Below, in pieces: positions 44,405 to 52,612 of a stretch of 64,000 nt of DNA; the first letter of the stretch is position 1, and each line of letters starts with the position of its first letter. A program made the position numbers and the translations under genes. The stretch lies in NCBI GenBank assembly GCA_044226045.1, contig JBGAHR010000006.1, positions 75,267-139,266 of the forward strand. The letters are read 5' to 3'. The notes below the pieces were generated by a model, which saw only the letters and a program-made list of their open reading frames with translations, had not been told where the DNA came from and made no database searches. This DNA comes from Endoryza sp044226045 (GTDB taxonomy: Bacteria; Bacteroidota; Bacteroidia; Chitinophagales; Chitinophagaceae).

Positions 44405-45073
44405 TTAGGAAGTTGGGTTGGTGTTGGATTTGTTCTTATCCTTTTTTTTGCTGAAAAAGAGTTTCCAAAGTACAGGAAGGGTTGTTACGAGGATGATCGC
44501 AATGGCAATTCCTTCAATATGATCTTTCAGGCTGTATCCGAATTTCTTTTCCACCCAGGATTGCAGAAAGTATCCGCCCATCATCATCGAAGCCACCCAG
44601 CATACACTGCCGATGACATTGTAAAAAAGAAAAGCGGCCCAGTCCATCTTTACAATTCCGGCTACGATCGGTGCAAAGGTTCGAATGATAGGAAGAAACT
44701 TGGCCACGAAAATGGTACCCTTTCCATATTGATCATAAAATTCTTTGGCCCGAAGCAGGTGTTTCTTTTTGAATAGCCAGGTATCCTTTCGTTCGTACAA
44801 GAGCGGACCGGTTTTGCGTCCGAACCAGTAACCGGCCATATTACCCAGTACCGAAGCGACCATCACCATGATCATGATGATGGACCAGTGAACATTGAAG
44901 AATTCGGTGGAAAGATCATTCAGATAAATTCCGGCGGCGAAAAGCAGGGAATCACCCGGGAAAAAGAATCCGATCAGCAATCCTGTTTCCGCAAATACCA
45001 CCAGGAGTAATACATAGAGACCACCATTATTGATAATCCATTCAATAAACTGTTGTACAAATCCCTTTTCCAT
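44405..45073 (-). CDS. DedA-family membrane protein
   Basis: This 222-residue inner-membrane protein has the DedA/VTT domain: ETGLLIGFFFPGDSLLFAAG near the start, GYWFGRKTGPLLY, and FVAKFLPIIRTFAPIVAGIVKMDW, with the paired arginine/proline features of the family. DedA members recycle undecaprenyl phosphate or flip other lipids. Lys/Asn-rich C-terminus KKKDKNKSNTN is cytoplasmic. It follows the symporter gene by 18 bp. Confidence 0.92.
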   Translation of the reverse strand: MEKGFVQQFIEWIINNGGLYVLLLVVFAETGLLIGFFFPGDSLLFAAGIYLNDLSTEFFNVHWSIIMIMVMVASVLGNMAGYWFGRKTGPLLYERKDTWLFKKKHLLRAKEFYDQYGKGTIFVAKFLPIIRTFAPIVAGIVKMDWAAFLFYNVIGSVCWVASMMMGGYFLQSWVEKKFGYSLKDHIEGIAIAIILVTTLPVLWKLFFSKKKDKNKSNTNPTS

Positions 45074-45091
45074 ACATATTTTTTGAAGGCC

Positions 45092-46366
45092 TTAGCCCTG
45101 TTGGTTATGATTGTCGATATCCAGCGCCCATTCCGGCTCATTCAATTCTCCTTCCCATTTACTCACGGCGGTAGTGGCCAGTGCATTACCCAGCACGTTG
45201 GTCATACTGCGGAACATATCGCAAAAATGGTCAATCGGAAGTATGATCGCAACCCCTACTGCCGGAATATTGAACATCGCGCAGGTGGCGAGCACGACTA
45301 CGAGTGAGGCGCGCGGTACGCCGGCAATTCCCTTACTAGTCAGCATCAAAACCAGCAACATGGTCAGCTGGGTGCCCATATCAAGATGAATATTATATGC
45401 CTGCGCAATGGCAATGCTGGCGAATGTCATGTACATCATACTGCCATCGAGATTGAAAGAATAACCCAGTGGCAATACGAAGGATACGATCTTGTCCTTG
45501 CACCCGAACCGCTCCAGTTCCTCAGTGAGTTTGGGAAAAACGGCTTCACTGCTGGTAGTGCTGAACGCGATCACCAGCGGGGAGGCGATTCTTTTCAGCA
45601 GCGCGGTCATGCGCTGTCCAAGAATGATGTATCCAATGGTGATCAATACCAGCCAGAGGCAGACGATACCGATCAGGAAGTAGGCAAAATATTTACCATA
45701 AAAAAGAAAAATCTCCAATCCTCTTTCCGCGATGGTGCCGGCGATCGCTCCGAAAACGCCAATAGGGGCAAACATCATTACGTAGCCCACCATTTTAAGA
45801 ATGATATGAGAGGCGATGTCGAGTGCTTTGATCAGGGGTTTCGCATAATCGCCCATGGCGGCAGTGGCAATACCGAAGAAAATGGAAAACACCACAATCT
45901 GCAGGATCTCATTTTTTCCCATGGCCTCAAAAAGACTCTTGGGGAAGACGTGATCGACGAAATTTTGCAAAGTAAATACGGTGGTATTACCGGCAATATC
46001 TTTGATATTATCGGCCTTGGCGGCAGTCAGATCCATACCGGCTCCCGGTTGGAGCAGGTTGACCAGTAACATCCCCAGCAACAGGCTCGTCAGGGAGGCG
46101 CTTACAAACCAGAGCAGGGCCTTTCCCCCTACTCTTCCCACGGTTTTAATATCTCCCAGTTTTGCAATGCCCACCACCAGCGTACAAAAGACCAGAGGCG
46201 CGATGATCATTTGCACCAGCTTCAGGAAGATGTTGGTAAGAAGCTTGATGTTTTTGGAAAATGAAACCTGAAAATCAGTGCCGGTAGTAGTATGAATGAT
46301 ATAACCCAATAGCGCGCCCACACCCATGGCAACGAGGATATAAATCGTCAGTTTATTTTTTTTCAT
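45092..46366 (-). CDS. Dicarboxylate/amino-acid:cation symporter (SDF family)
   Basis: This 424-residue transporter belongs to the GltP/DctA family of glutamate, aspartate or C4-dicarboxylate symporters. AFSTTSSEAVFPKLTEEL is the first hairpin loop with its serine-rich motif, GYSFNLDGSMMYMTFASI corresponds to the NMDGT substrate/cation site (here NLDGS), and LTSKGIAGVPRASLVVVL is hairpin 2. Eight helices are expected. It heads the leftward run with DedA, MFS and glycosyltransferase genes. H+ or Na+ coupling and the preferred substrate cannot be told from sequence alone. Confidence 0.93.
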   Translation of the reverse strand: MKKNKLTIYILVAMGVGALLGYIIHTTTGTDFQVSFSKNIKLLTNIFLKLVQMIIAPLVFCTLVVGIAKLGDIKTVGRVGGKALLWFVSASLTSLLLGMLLVNLLQPGAGMDLTAAKADNIKDIAGNTTVFTLQNFVDHVFPKSLFEAMGKNEILQIVVFSIFFGIATAAMGDYAKPLIKALDIASHIILKMVGYVMMFAPIGVFGAIAGTIAERGLEIFLFYGKYFAYFLIGIVCLWLVLITIGYIILGQRMTALLKRIASPLVIAFSTTSSEAVFPKLTEELERFGCKDKIVSFVLPLGYSFNLDGSMMYMTFASIAIAQAYNIHLDMGTQLTMLLVLMLTSKGIAGVPRASLVVVLATCAMFNIPAVGVAIILPIDHFCDMFRSMTNVLGNALATTAVSKWEGELNEPEWALDIDNHNQQG

Positions 46367-46464
46367 CCTTTGTCAGATAGAATACGCAATATAGGATTAA
46401 ACGGGTTATCCGGACCATAATTTAGCCCCCCTTTAAAACTGTTACAAGCGGGGTCGATTTTGGC

Positions 46465-46493
46465 TTGTTGGTATTAATAAATCCTTATCTTTC
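46465..46493 (+). promoter_or_regulatory. Candidate promoter of the amino-acid permease gene
   Basis: TTG (46465-46467) lies 18 bases before TATCTTTC (46486-46493), one base from TAnnTTTG. The ATG is about 45 bases downstream. Confidence 0.5.
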
Positions 46494-46537
46494 CAGCTTA
46501 TAATTGCTATTTAATTATTTAACCACAACGAACTATT

Positions 46538-48019
46538 ATGAGTTTGTTTCGCAAAAAATCTCTTAGCGCTCTTCTGTCTCAGGCAGCTGATTCAGAAAAA
46601 GGTTTAAAACGTACCCTGGGTGCCGGAGCGCTGGTAGCGCTGGGTATCGGGGCGATCATTGGTGCGGGTCTGTTTGTGCGTACCGCTGCTGCAGCAGGTG
46701 GTCACGCCGGTTCCGCTGTTACTATCTCCTTTATCGTTGCGGCAGTAGGTTGTGCCTTTGCCGGTTTGTGTTATGCGGAGTTTGCTTCCATGATTCCTAT
46801 TGCGGGAAGCGCCTACACTTATGCATACACCACTATGGGCGAACTGGTAGCCTGGATCATCGGTTGGGCCCTCATTCTCGAATACGCGTTAGGTGCCGCT
46901 ACGGTATCCATTGCCTGGAGTGAGTTTTTAAACAAATTGCTAGGGGGGAGCATCCCCTATGAATGGACGCACTCGCCATTCCAGTCGGCTCTCGATGCGA
47001 ATGGCGTACTGCATCACGGTATACTTAATGCACCGGCTCTGATCATCCTGTTCCTCCTGTCGCTGCTGCTGATCAAGGGAACACAGGAATCAGCCCTGGT
47101 AAATGCGTTAATCGTTATCATCAAAGTGGCCATCGTACTGGCTTTCATTTTTATCGGCTGGCAGTATATCAAGCCCGAAAATCATACTCCTTACATGATT
47201 CCGGCAGATGCGCCTGATGCCATTTTACCAGATGGAAAACCATATAGCTATGCACCGTTCTTCAATCATGGATGGGGAGGCGTACTTCGAGGAGCAGCCA
47301 TCGTATTCTTTGCCTTCATTGGTTTCGACGCGGTATCAACAGCCGCCCAGGAAGCAAAAAATCCGAAAAGAGACATGCCAATCGGTATTCTTGGTTCACT
47401 GGTTGTATGTACGTTGTTATATGTTTTGTTCTCCTGGGTACTGACAGGTGTGGCCCCATACACTGATTTCGTAAGAGAAGGTCGCGAAGCTTCTGTAGCT
47501 TATGCCATCGAGACTTACATGAAGAACTATCATTGGCTGGCTACCCTTATCACGGTAGGTATCCTCGCCGGTTTCTCTTCCGTAATCCTCGTGATGCTGA
47601 TGGGTCAGAGCCGCGTGTTCTATTCAATGGCGAACGACGGTCTGTTGCCCAAGATCTTCTCCGACCTGCATCCAAAGTTCAGAACACCCTACAAGTCAAA
47701 CATCCTGTTGTTCCTGTTTGTGGGAGCTTTCGCCACCCTGATTCCGGGCGACATCACCGGTGACCTGACTTCTATAGGTACCCTGCTGGCCTTTGTACTG
47801 GTTTGTATCGGTATCATCATCATGCGTAAATCTGATCCAACTACCCCAAGACCATTCAAAACTCCATTGGTGCCATTGGTACCTATCCTTGGAGCGATCG
47901 TATGTACTGCGATGATCGTGTCACTCGACAAGGTTACCCTGTTGAGCGCGTTCGCCTGGATGGTGCTCGGATTGGTGATTTATTTTACCTACAGCCGTTT
48001 CCACAGTAAACTGAAATAA
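46538..48019 (+). CDS. APC-superfamily amino-acid permease (cationic-amino-acid-transporter type)
   Basis: This 493-residue protein has 12-13 predicted helices and the APC opening: KRTLGAGALVALGIGAIIGAGLFVRTA, the unwound helix-1 substrate site. FFAFIGFDAVSTAAQEAKNPKRDMPIGI is the helix 6 / loop motif. The similarity is to the CAT (cationic amino acid) branch. It acts at the inner membrane in uptake of amino acids. It stands alone between its promoter and a terminator, divergent from the dicarboxylate symporter. Confidence 0.92.
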   Translation: MSLFRKKSLSALLSQAADSEKGLKRTLGAGALVALGIGAIIGAGLFVRTAAAAGGHAGSAVTISFIVAAVGCAFAGLCYAEFASMIPIAGSAYTYAYTTMGELVAWIIGWALILEYALGAATVSIAWSEFLNKLLGGSIPYEWTHSPFQSALDANGVLHHGILNAPALIILFLLSLLLIKGTQESALVNALIVIIKVAIVLAFIFIGWQYIKPENHTPYMIPADAPDAILPDGKPYSYAPFFNHGWGGVLRGAAIVFFAFIGFDAVSTAAQEAKNPKRDMPIGILGSLVVCTLLYVLFSWVLTGVAPYTDFVREGREASVAYAIETYMKNYHWLATLITVGILAGFSSVILVMLMGQSRVFYSMANDGLLPKIFSDLHPKFRTPYKSNILLFLFVGAFATLIPGDITGDLTSIGTLLAFVLVCIGIIIMRKSDPTTPRPFKTPLVPLVPILGAIVCTAMIVSLDKVTLLSAFAWMVLGLVIYFTYSRFHSKLK

Positions 48020-48052
48020 CCTGACCCAATTAAGATAAACAGGTCTCCTGTT

Positions 48053-48086
48053 AAAAACCGTTCCGCTTCGGCAGAACGGTTTTTTC
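48053..48086 (+). terminator. Terminator of the amino-acid permease gene
   Basis: AAAAACCGTTC pairs with GAACGGTTTTT across a 10-base partly paired loop, followed by T residues. It lies 34 bp past the stop codon. Confidence 0.93.
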
Positions 48087-48125
48087 ATTTTATCGAAATC
48101 AAGTAACTTCAAAAAAAAGCTACAG

Positions 48126-48584
48126 GTGCTAAAGGAAATTTTTGAGAAGATCGTATCAGAAACCGAAAGCTACCTTTTGCTGAAGGGAGCCGCGGCCAAA
48201 GTGATTTTGGGTGAACCCTCCCCGGCACAAGCTGGCAACCGGGTGTATATTGCCATGGAAGAGTATGGCATCGATCCCCTGCTGAAAAATCATTCACCCT
48301 CACCCGATGAAGACAGTCCGCGATCGCCCAATTATTGTCACCTCCTTTCCTTTTATATTTTACCGGTAAGCCCCGACTACAGCACCCGCCTTCAAATAAT
48401 AGAATTACTGGTAGAGCTATTTGAAGTGAGACCTTTTTTCCAATTGATCGTTGGACATGAAGAATTTGAACTATCCGTTTCCATGCGCGCAGTATCCACT
48501 GCTGAATACCAGCAATTCTGGATATCCCGGCAGCAACCCTCTCAGCCGGTGGTTTTTTACCAGGCCCGGGTTTCCGCTTTGTAA
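48126..48584 (+). CDS. Stand-alone DUF4255 / Pvc16-like protein
   Basis: This 152-residue protein starts at GTG; no in-frame ATG is available. The pattern is that of the Pvc16 N-terminal (DUF4255) family of contractile injection systems: an N-terminal helix, GEPSPAQAGNRVYIAMEEYGIDPLLKN, then YCHLLSFYILPVSPDYSTRLQIIELLVELFEV (read in pieces), and a closing STAEYQQFWISRQQPSQPVVFYQARVS. In those systems Pvc16 caps the inner tube. No sheath, tube, baseplate or AAA+ gene is nearby, so here it is an orphan. Identification rests on pattern memory and is moderate. Confidence 0.55.
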   Translation: MLKEIFEKIVSETESYLLLKGAAAKVILGEPSPAQAGNRVYIAMEEYGIDPLLKNHSPSPDEDSPRSPNYCHLLSFYILPVSPDYSTRLQIIELLVELFEVRPFFQLIVGHEEFELSVSMRAVSTAEYQQFWISRQQPSQPVVFYQARVSAL

Positions 48585-48686
48585 TGCCAGACAATCTTGG
48601 CAGCATTCCCGTCAAACCTTAATTTTGCAGTCCCCTGACAGGACCTTTGCAGGCCACTATCGGGATAAATACAAATCGCATTACAC

Positions 48687-49409
48687 ATGGGTCGCATATT
48701 TGAAGTTAGAAAGGCCACGATGTTTGCCCGTTGGGACCGGATGGCCAAGCAGTTTACACGTATCGGAAAGGAGATTGCCATTGCCGTAAAATCCGGCGGT
48801 TCAGACCCGCATACCAATCCGGCCCTTCGTCGCTGCATGCAGAATGCCAAGAGTGTTAACATGCCGAAGGACAGAGTGGAAGCCGCCATCAAACGCGCGC
48901 TGGGCAAGGAAATGGATAACTATGAAGAGATCCTGTACGAAGGATATGGTCCTCATGGGGTGGCTATCCTGGTGGAAACAGCCACCGACAACCACGTAAG
49001 AACTGTGGCCAACGTAAAAAGTCATTTCAATAAAGGCGGGGGCGCGCTTGGCAACAGCGGAAGTGTATCTTTCCAGTTCAAGAAAATGGGTGTGTTCAAA
49101 CTGAAGCCGGAAGGATTGTCTGTCGAAGACCTCGAACTCGAACTGATTGATTTCGGTCTCGAAGAACTGGGAGAAGGCACCGGCGAAAACGGCGAGGCCG
49201 TATTGGTACTTCGATGCGGCTATACCGATTTTGGTAATCTGCAAAAAGCGTTGGAAGAAAGAGGAATTACCCCCATCAGTGCGGAGTTGGAATGGATTCC
49301 TACCACTACAGTTCCTCTTTCAGATGCACAGGCGGAAGATGTTAGTAAGCTCATTGAAAGACTGGAGCAGGATGATGATGTGCAGAAAGTGTTTCATAAC
49401 ATGGGCTGA
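48687..49409 (+). CDS. YebC/PmpR-family protein
   Basis: This 240-residue protein has the complete YebC fold. MGRIFEVRKATMFARWDRMAKQFTRIGKEI is the Bacteroidota form of the N-terminus. NPALRRCMQNAKSVNMPKDRVEAAIKRA, YEGYGPHGVAILVETATDN and NKGGGALGNSGSVSFQF are the conserved core. The family includes transcription regulators, and newer work links members to relief of ribosome stalling at proline-rich stretches, the same problem EF-P addresses. No partner gene is adjacent. It is followed by a hairpin and then the long repeat region. Confidence 0.93.
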   Translation: MGRIFEVRKATMFARWDRMAKQFTRIGKEIAIAVKSGGSDPHTNPALRRCMQNAKSVNMPKDRVEAAIKRALGKEMDNYEEILYEGYGPHGVAILVETATDNHVRTVANVKSHFNKGGGALGNSGSVSFQFKKMGVFKLKPEGLSVEDLELELIDFGLEELGEGTGENGEAVLVLRCGYTDFGNLQKALEERGITPISAELEWIPTTTVPLSDAQAEDVSKLIERLEQDDDVQKVFHNMG

Positions 49410-49451
49410 TAAAACAGCAGCTAATCCAAACATTATCGAGATAAAATACAG

Positions 49452-49495
49452 AATGGATCACCCTTACCAAAAGGATAGGATGATCCGTTTTCTGT
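49452..49495 (+). terminator. Probable terminator after the YebC-family gene
   Basis: AATGGATCA (49452-49460) pairs with TGATCCGTT (49481-49489) with one G-T pair; TTTTCTGTTT follows. The loop is 20 bases. Confidence 0.65.
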
Positions 49496-49539
49496 TTCTC
49501 GCCCATTATACACCTAACGATAACTAAAATTGACCCTCC

Positions 49540-49628
49540 TTCCGAAGCAGGGCGAATTGCACGAATACGAATTACACGAATTAGGCGAAACGCAGAAAGC
49601 GCTGAATACGCAGAAGACGCTGAATGAA
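49540..49628. repeat. Degenerate direct repeats of ACGAATT and GCGCTGAAT types
   Basis: This stretch has short near-repeats: ACGAATACGAATTACACGA, then CGCAGAAAGCGCTGAAT and CGCAGAAGACGCTGAAT. They carry no open frame that looks coding and sit upstream of the hexamer array. Such motifs recur in intergenic DNA of many Bacteroidota genomes. Confidence 0.55.
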
Positions 49629-49631
49629 TCA

Positions 49632-50040
49632 CCCGCTCCCGCTCCGTTATCGCTCCTGCTCTCACTCCCGCTCTAACTCCTTTCTTTCTCTTTCCGTTTC
49701 TCTTTCCCTTTCCGCTCCCGCTCTCACTCCCGCTCCGTTTCTCTTCCCCTTTCCGTTTCTCTTTCTCTTTCCGTTTCTCTTTCCCTTTCCGTTTCTGTTT
49801 CTCTTTCCCTTTCCGCTGCCGCTCGCTAAAACCCTCACCCCAGCCCTCTTCCAAGGGAGAGGGAGTAATATCATTCAATTAAATAATTTCATTTATCCCC
49901 GCCTCATCTTGCTCTTTCCGTTTCTGTTTCTCTTTCCCCTGTCCGCTCCCGCTCTCACTCCCGCTCCTGTATTCCTCCCGCTCCCGCTCTCACTCCCGCT
50001 CCTGTATTCCTCCCGCTCCGTTATCGCTCCCTTTCTCTCT
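49632..50040. repeat. Pyrimidine-rich hexamer array, site E, with 35-bp tandem duplication and a central palindrome
   Basis: The 611-bp gap after the YebC gene holds no gene. From 49632 to 49827 and again from 49911 to 50040 the plus strand is built of 6-bp units: CCGCTC, TCACTC, CCGTTT, CTCTTT, CCCTTT. A perfect 35-bp unit occurs twice in tandem (49945-49979 and 49980-50014). Between the two blocks lies an imperfect palindrome, CCCTCTTCC with GGGAGAGGG (around 49844-49864), of a type found in many bacterial genomes. The array runs into the 3' end of the next gene and encodes its last residues. Confidence 0.85.
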
Positions 50041-51901
50041 TCATTCTTTCCACTTCCTTTGTCAACTCATCCACTTTCGTTCGCAGTTCGTGGATAGCTT
50101 CCAGTAGTACGGCCGTAAATCCGCTATAGTTCACGCTCTTTATTCCGCTTTTGTCTTCGGTTACCAGTTGTGGGAATTCTTTTTCTACTTCCTGTGCCAG
50201 TAGTCCGATCTGAATAGCGCTGTCTCTGTTCGCGTCTTTCCAGCGGTAGCGGTAACCGTGAATATTGGTCAGCCTTTCGAGGCTGTGATGGATCACGGAG
50301 AAATCCTTTTTCAGGCGGATATCACTGTTTTGGCTAAGCGAACCTCTCAGAACAGCATTACCCTGGTTGTCGATCGAGAACACCTGTGTGTTTGATGAAT
50401 AGAATTTATGTGAACTATTGGCTGCGGCATTGTATCTCATGGTGAAATCATTAACGCCCAATCCAAAAAATTCCAGGTCGCTTCCGGGTACCGTCTGCCA
50501 TAAAACCAATCGCCTGTTACCTGTTTCATTTTTCAGGTGAAGCGAGGCTTCCGGTGCTGTAACGCCAATTCCAATGTTTCCATTCCGTAATACTGTCAAT
50601 GCATTTGATCTGCCGGTAATACCTCCAATCAACCCGTTACCAACCTGGAAAATTCTATCGGATAGCCGTGCCGTCTGGCCGGGTGTATCGGTAGTGTCGT
50701 TGCCGATTCCGACCACTATACCACCTATTGATTTCGAAACAAGGTCAAATCCAACGCTCATGGAACTCGTGGTCAACGACTTTGAATTGGCCCCTATTAC
50801 ATACGACCCGTAACCAAGGGCCTGGCTGGTATTTCCAAAAACGAATGCTTCATCCGTCTGAGCAAGAGCATTAGCTCCCAGGGCGAAACTGGCTTTACCC
50901 TCTGCCTGGCTTCCCATACCCAATGCCAGGCTGTTTGCACCAGTCGCCCTGGCAAACATACCCATGGCTGTCGACTGAACACCACTGGCCACCGGATTCA
51001 ATCCAACACCAAACGACCCATTGTGAAAAAACAGCGCGCTGCCTGAATTATTCAAAGGAGGCAAGGCCCTTTTTAATTTTCTGTAGATCCTTTTGATCTG
51101 CAAATCAAATCCCTTGTCCTGCGTAGCTGCATCGGATCTGAAAATGATGTACAGTCGCGATCCGCCTCCAACCATCATTTCGGGTGGAACAGCAGAACCA
51201 TCAGTCAATAGCTGGATATTATCATCCACGCACAAAGGATAGGGCTGACTGGAAATGATCAGACTGTCGCCTGCTGCCAGGGCAAAGTCATTGCTGTTAA
51301 AACTCAACATCCAGCCTATCTGATCGGATTTTTCGTAAGAAAGTATAGCGTAGGCCTGTGACCGGGCATTAGCCGGATAAAAACCACCGCCGCCGGGGTC
51401 CTGTAACCGGAACACACTATCGTTGGGTATCACGAGCTCAGCCGAAGCAGGCAGCAGGTACGTTTGAGCAGCCGTGGGCTGCGCATTGGATAAAACACCC
51501 GGTTCCTGCACCAGGAAATTTCCATTTACCAGCAGGTTGGGAATATTACGCTGCAATAAACTGTTTTCAGTATTGATGCCGACAGTTTTATTTCGTGTAT
51601 ATATAGACGTATCAGACAACTTCAGCCAGCTGTCATTGGACGACTGACCGGATGCTGGCTCCCAGTTGTTTCCATTGTATACCCAAAGCCTGTTCCCCGC
51701 CAGGCTGAACACCACAAGTCCTTTAGCCGGATTGGAAATGGCAGTTGTATCTGACACCCTCGGAAAGATCATCCCTTTGTTGGTACTATTGATGTCAAGA
51801 ATGGCAGACGCATGCGGAGTGGTGGTGCCAATTCCCACAGATTGCGACCAGGTTTGTTGAAAAACCAATAGCACAACACATAAACTCAGGCAAAACTTCA
51901 T
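50021..51901 (-). CDS. Secreted protein with trimeric-head-like repeats and S74 intramolecular chaperone tail (copy 1)
   Basis: This 626-residue protein begins at the ATG at 51901 (signal peptide MKFCLSLCVVLLVFQQTWSQ); the longer frame adds no plausible signal. The mature start SVGIGTTTPHASAILDI is the usual Bacteroidota one. Residues about 340-470 show YadA-head-like repeats (NSLALGMGSQAEGKASFALGANALAQ). The C-terminus is a peptidase S74 chaperone: NSDIRLKKDFSVI with the conserved Ser at the self-cleavage point, RYRWKDANRDSAIQIGLLAQEVEKEFPQLV, then a coiled coil. It should fold as a trimer and release its tail. Final residues KRERER come from repeat DNA. It follows the LuxR-like gene by 28 bp. 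Confidence 0.85.
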   Translation of the reverse strand: MKFCLSLCVVLLVFQQTWSQSVGIGTTTPHASAILDINSTNKGMIFPRVSDTTAISNPAKGLVVFSLAGNRLWVYNGNNWEPASGQSSNDSWLKLSDTSIYTRNKTVGINTENSLLQRNIPNLLVNGNFLVQEPGVLSNAQPTAAQTYLLPASAELVIPNDSVFRLQDPGGGGFYPANARSQAYAILSYEKSDQIGWMLSFNSNDFALAAGDSLIISSQPYPLCVDDNIQLLTDGSAVPPEMMVGGGSRLYIIFRSDAATQDKGFDLQIKRIYRKLKRALPPLNNSGSALFFHNGSFGVGLNPVASGVQSTAMGMFARATGANSLALGMGSQAEGKASFALGANALAQTDEAFVFGNTSQALGYGSYVIGANSKSLTTSSMSVGFDLVSKSIGGIVVGIGNDTTDTPGQTARLSDRIFQVGNGLIGGITGRSNALTVLRNGNIGIGVTAPEASLHLKNETGNRRLVLWQTVPGSDLEFFGLGVNDFTMRYNAAANSSHKFYSSNTQVFSIDNQGNAVLRGSLSQNSDIRLKKDFSVIHHSLERLTNIHGYRYRWKDANRDSAIQIGLLAQEVEKEFPQLVTEDKSGIKSVNYSGFTAVLLEAIHELRTKVDELTKEVERMKRERER

Positions 51902-51929
51902 CTCACTTACTTTAAAATAGTTAGGCTTA

Positions 51930-52394
51930 TTAAATAATCTCATCGGCAAGGTTAAACTCCAGCAATCCTTCTTCCGGAGAAATCTCCAGCTTCTGTTGGA
52001 TGTTGACGATATGTGCAAACAGGCGATGATAAGTGAGACCGGTGCGGAAGATGATCTCTTCCAGGGAAAGATGATGATGTATGTACCTGAGAATTTCTGA
52101 TTCCAGTTCACTCAGCCTGCTAACCTTGTAATGCTGTCTGAATACGATGCGGGTGTATTCAGTTAGTATTCGCCGCCGAATTTGATCGTGTTTCATGTAC
52201 CAGCGGCTGGCCAGAATAAAGCGAATGCAGTAAACCGCAAGTACCAGCCCAAGAATCTGCAGCAACACCCATGAAAAAGTAAAGCTGTTGCGCGTATACA
52301 CTTCATAAAATCCCGTAACGAGAAATAAAAAGATAATGACGGTAAAATAGATGGCAGTCTGTCTCCTCAGCATCCAGATTTTCATCAGTAACAT
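51930..52394 (-). CDS. Membrane-anchored LuxR-like helix-turn-helix protein
   Basis: This 154-residue protein has two hydrophobic helices (about 12-30 and 38-62), then a GerE/LuxR-like four-helix segment: LSELESEILRYIHHHLSLEEIIFRTGLTYHRLFAHIVNIQQKLEI. The match is clear for the first two helices, weaker in the recognition helix. There is no receiver, kinase or ligand domain, so it would be a one-component membrane regulator or a degenerate adaptor. It lies 28 bp before the S74 protein gene and is divergent from the sensor kinase; the shared control region holds two dyads. DNA binding is inference. Confidence 0.6.
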   Translation of the reverse strand: MLLMKIWMLRRQTAIYFTVIIFLFLVTGFYEVYTRNSFTFSWVLLQILGLVLAVYCIRFILASRWYMKHDQIRRRILTEYTRIVFRQHYKVSRLSELESEILRYIHHHLSLEEIIFRTGLTYHRLFAHIVNIQQKLEISPEEGLLEFNLADEII

Positions 52395-52405
52395 TGATAA
52401 GGTTT

Positions 52406-52496
52406 AACAATCGGTTTATGGTTTCTTTGTGAGCGATTGTTGAGCGAAAATAACGGAGCATAAAATATTTGCCAGCCGTGTTTGATACAACGGCTG
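52406..52496. promoter_or_regulatory. Two dyads in the divergent LuxR-like / sensor-kinase control region
   Basis: AACAATCG (52406-52413) and CGATTGTT (52434-52441) are perfect inverted copies 20 bases apart, only 12 bases before the LuxR-like start. CAGCCGT (52473-52479) and ACGGCTG (52490-52496) form a second dyad with a 10-base spacer. Both are candidates for operator or leader structures. No clean Bacteroidota promoter was found in this 218-bp gap. Confidence 0.45.
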
Positions 52497-52612
52497 CCCG
52501 CATTGAACCAACGGCGCAACAGGTTTAAAGAATGGCTCAGTAATTTGGTCAGGGGCTAAAAGCCGCTCAAAACAACAGGATAGTTGTTAATTTCGAATCC
52601 GTTGGACCTATT

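Noticed and set aside
49351..49878. Minus-strand reading frames of up to 175 residues rich in KGKEKRKEK and starting near PSPLEEGWGEGF
   Set aside because: They translate the hexamer array and the common palindrome; composition is pure repeat and no family match is visible.
49624..50097. Plus-strand frame rich in PFLFLFPFL, resembling a membrane protein
   Set aside because: It is the same hexamer array (CTCTTT, CCGTTT) read in another frame.
51901..52111. 70-residue N-terminal extension of S74 protein 1
   Set aside because: It would overlap the LuxR-like gene and place the signal peptide internally; the ATG at 51901 begins a proper signal peptide.
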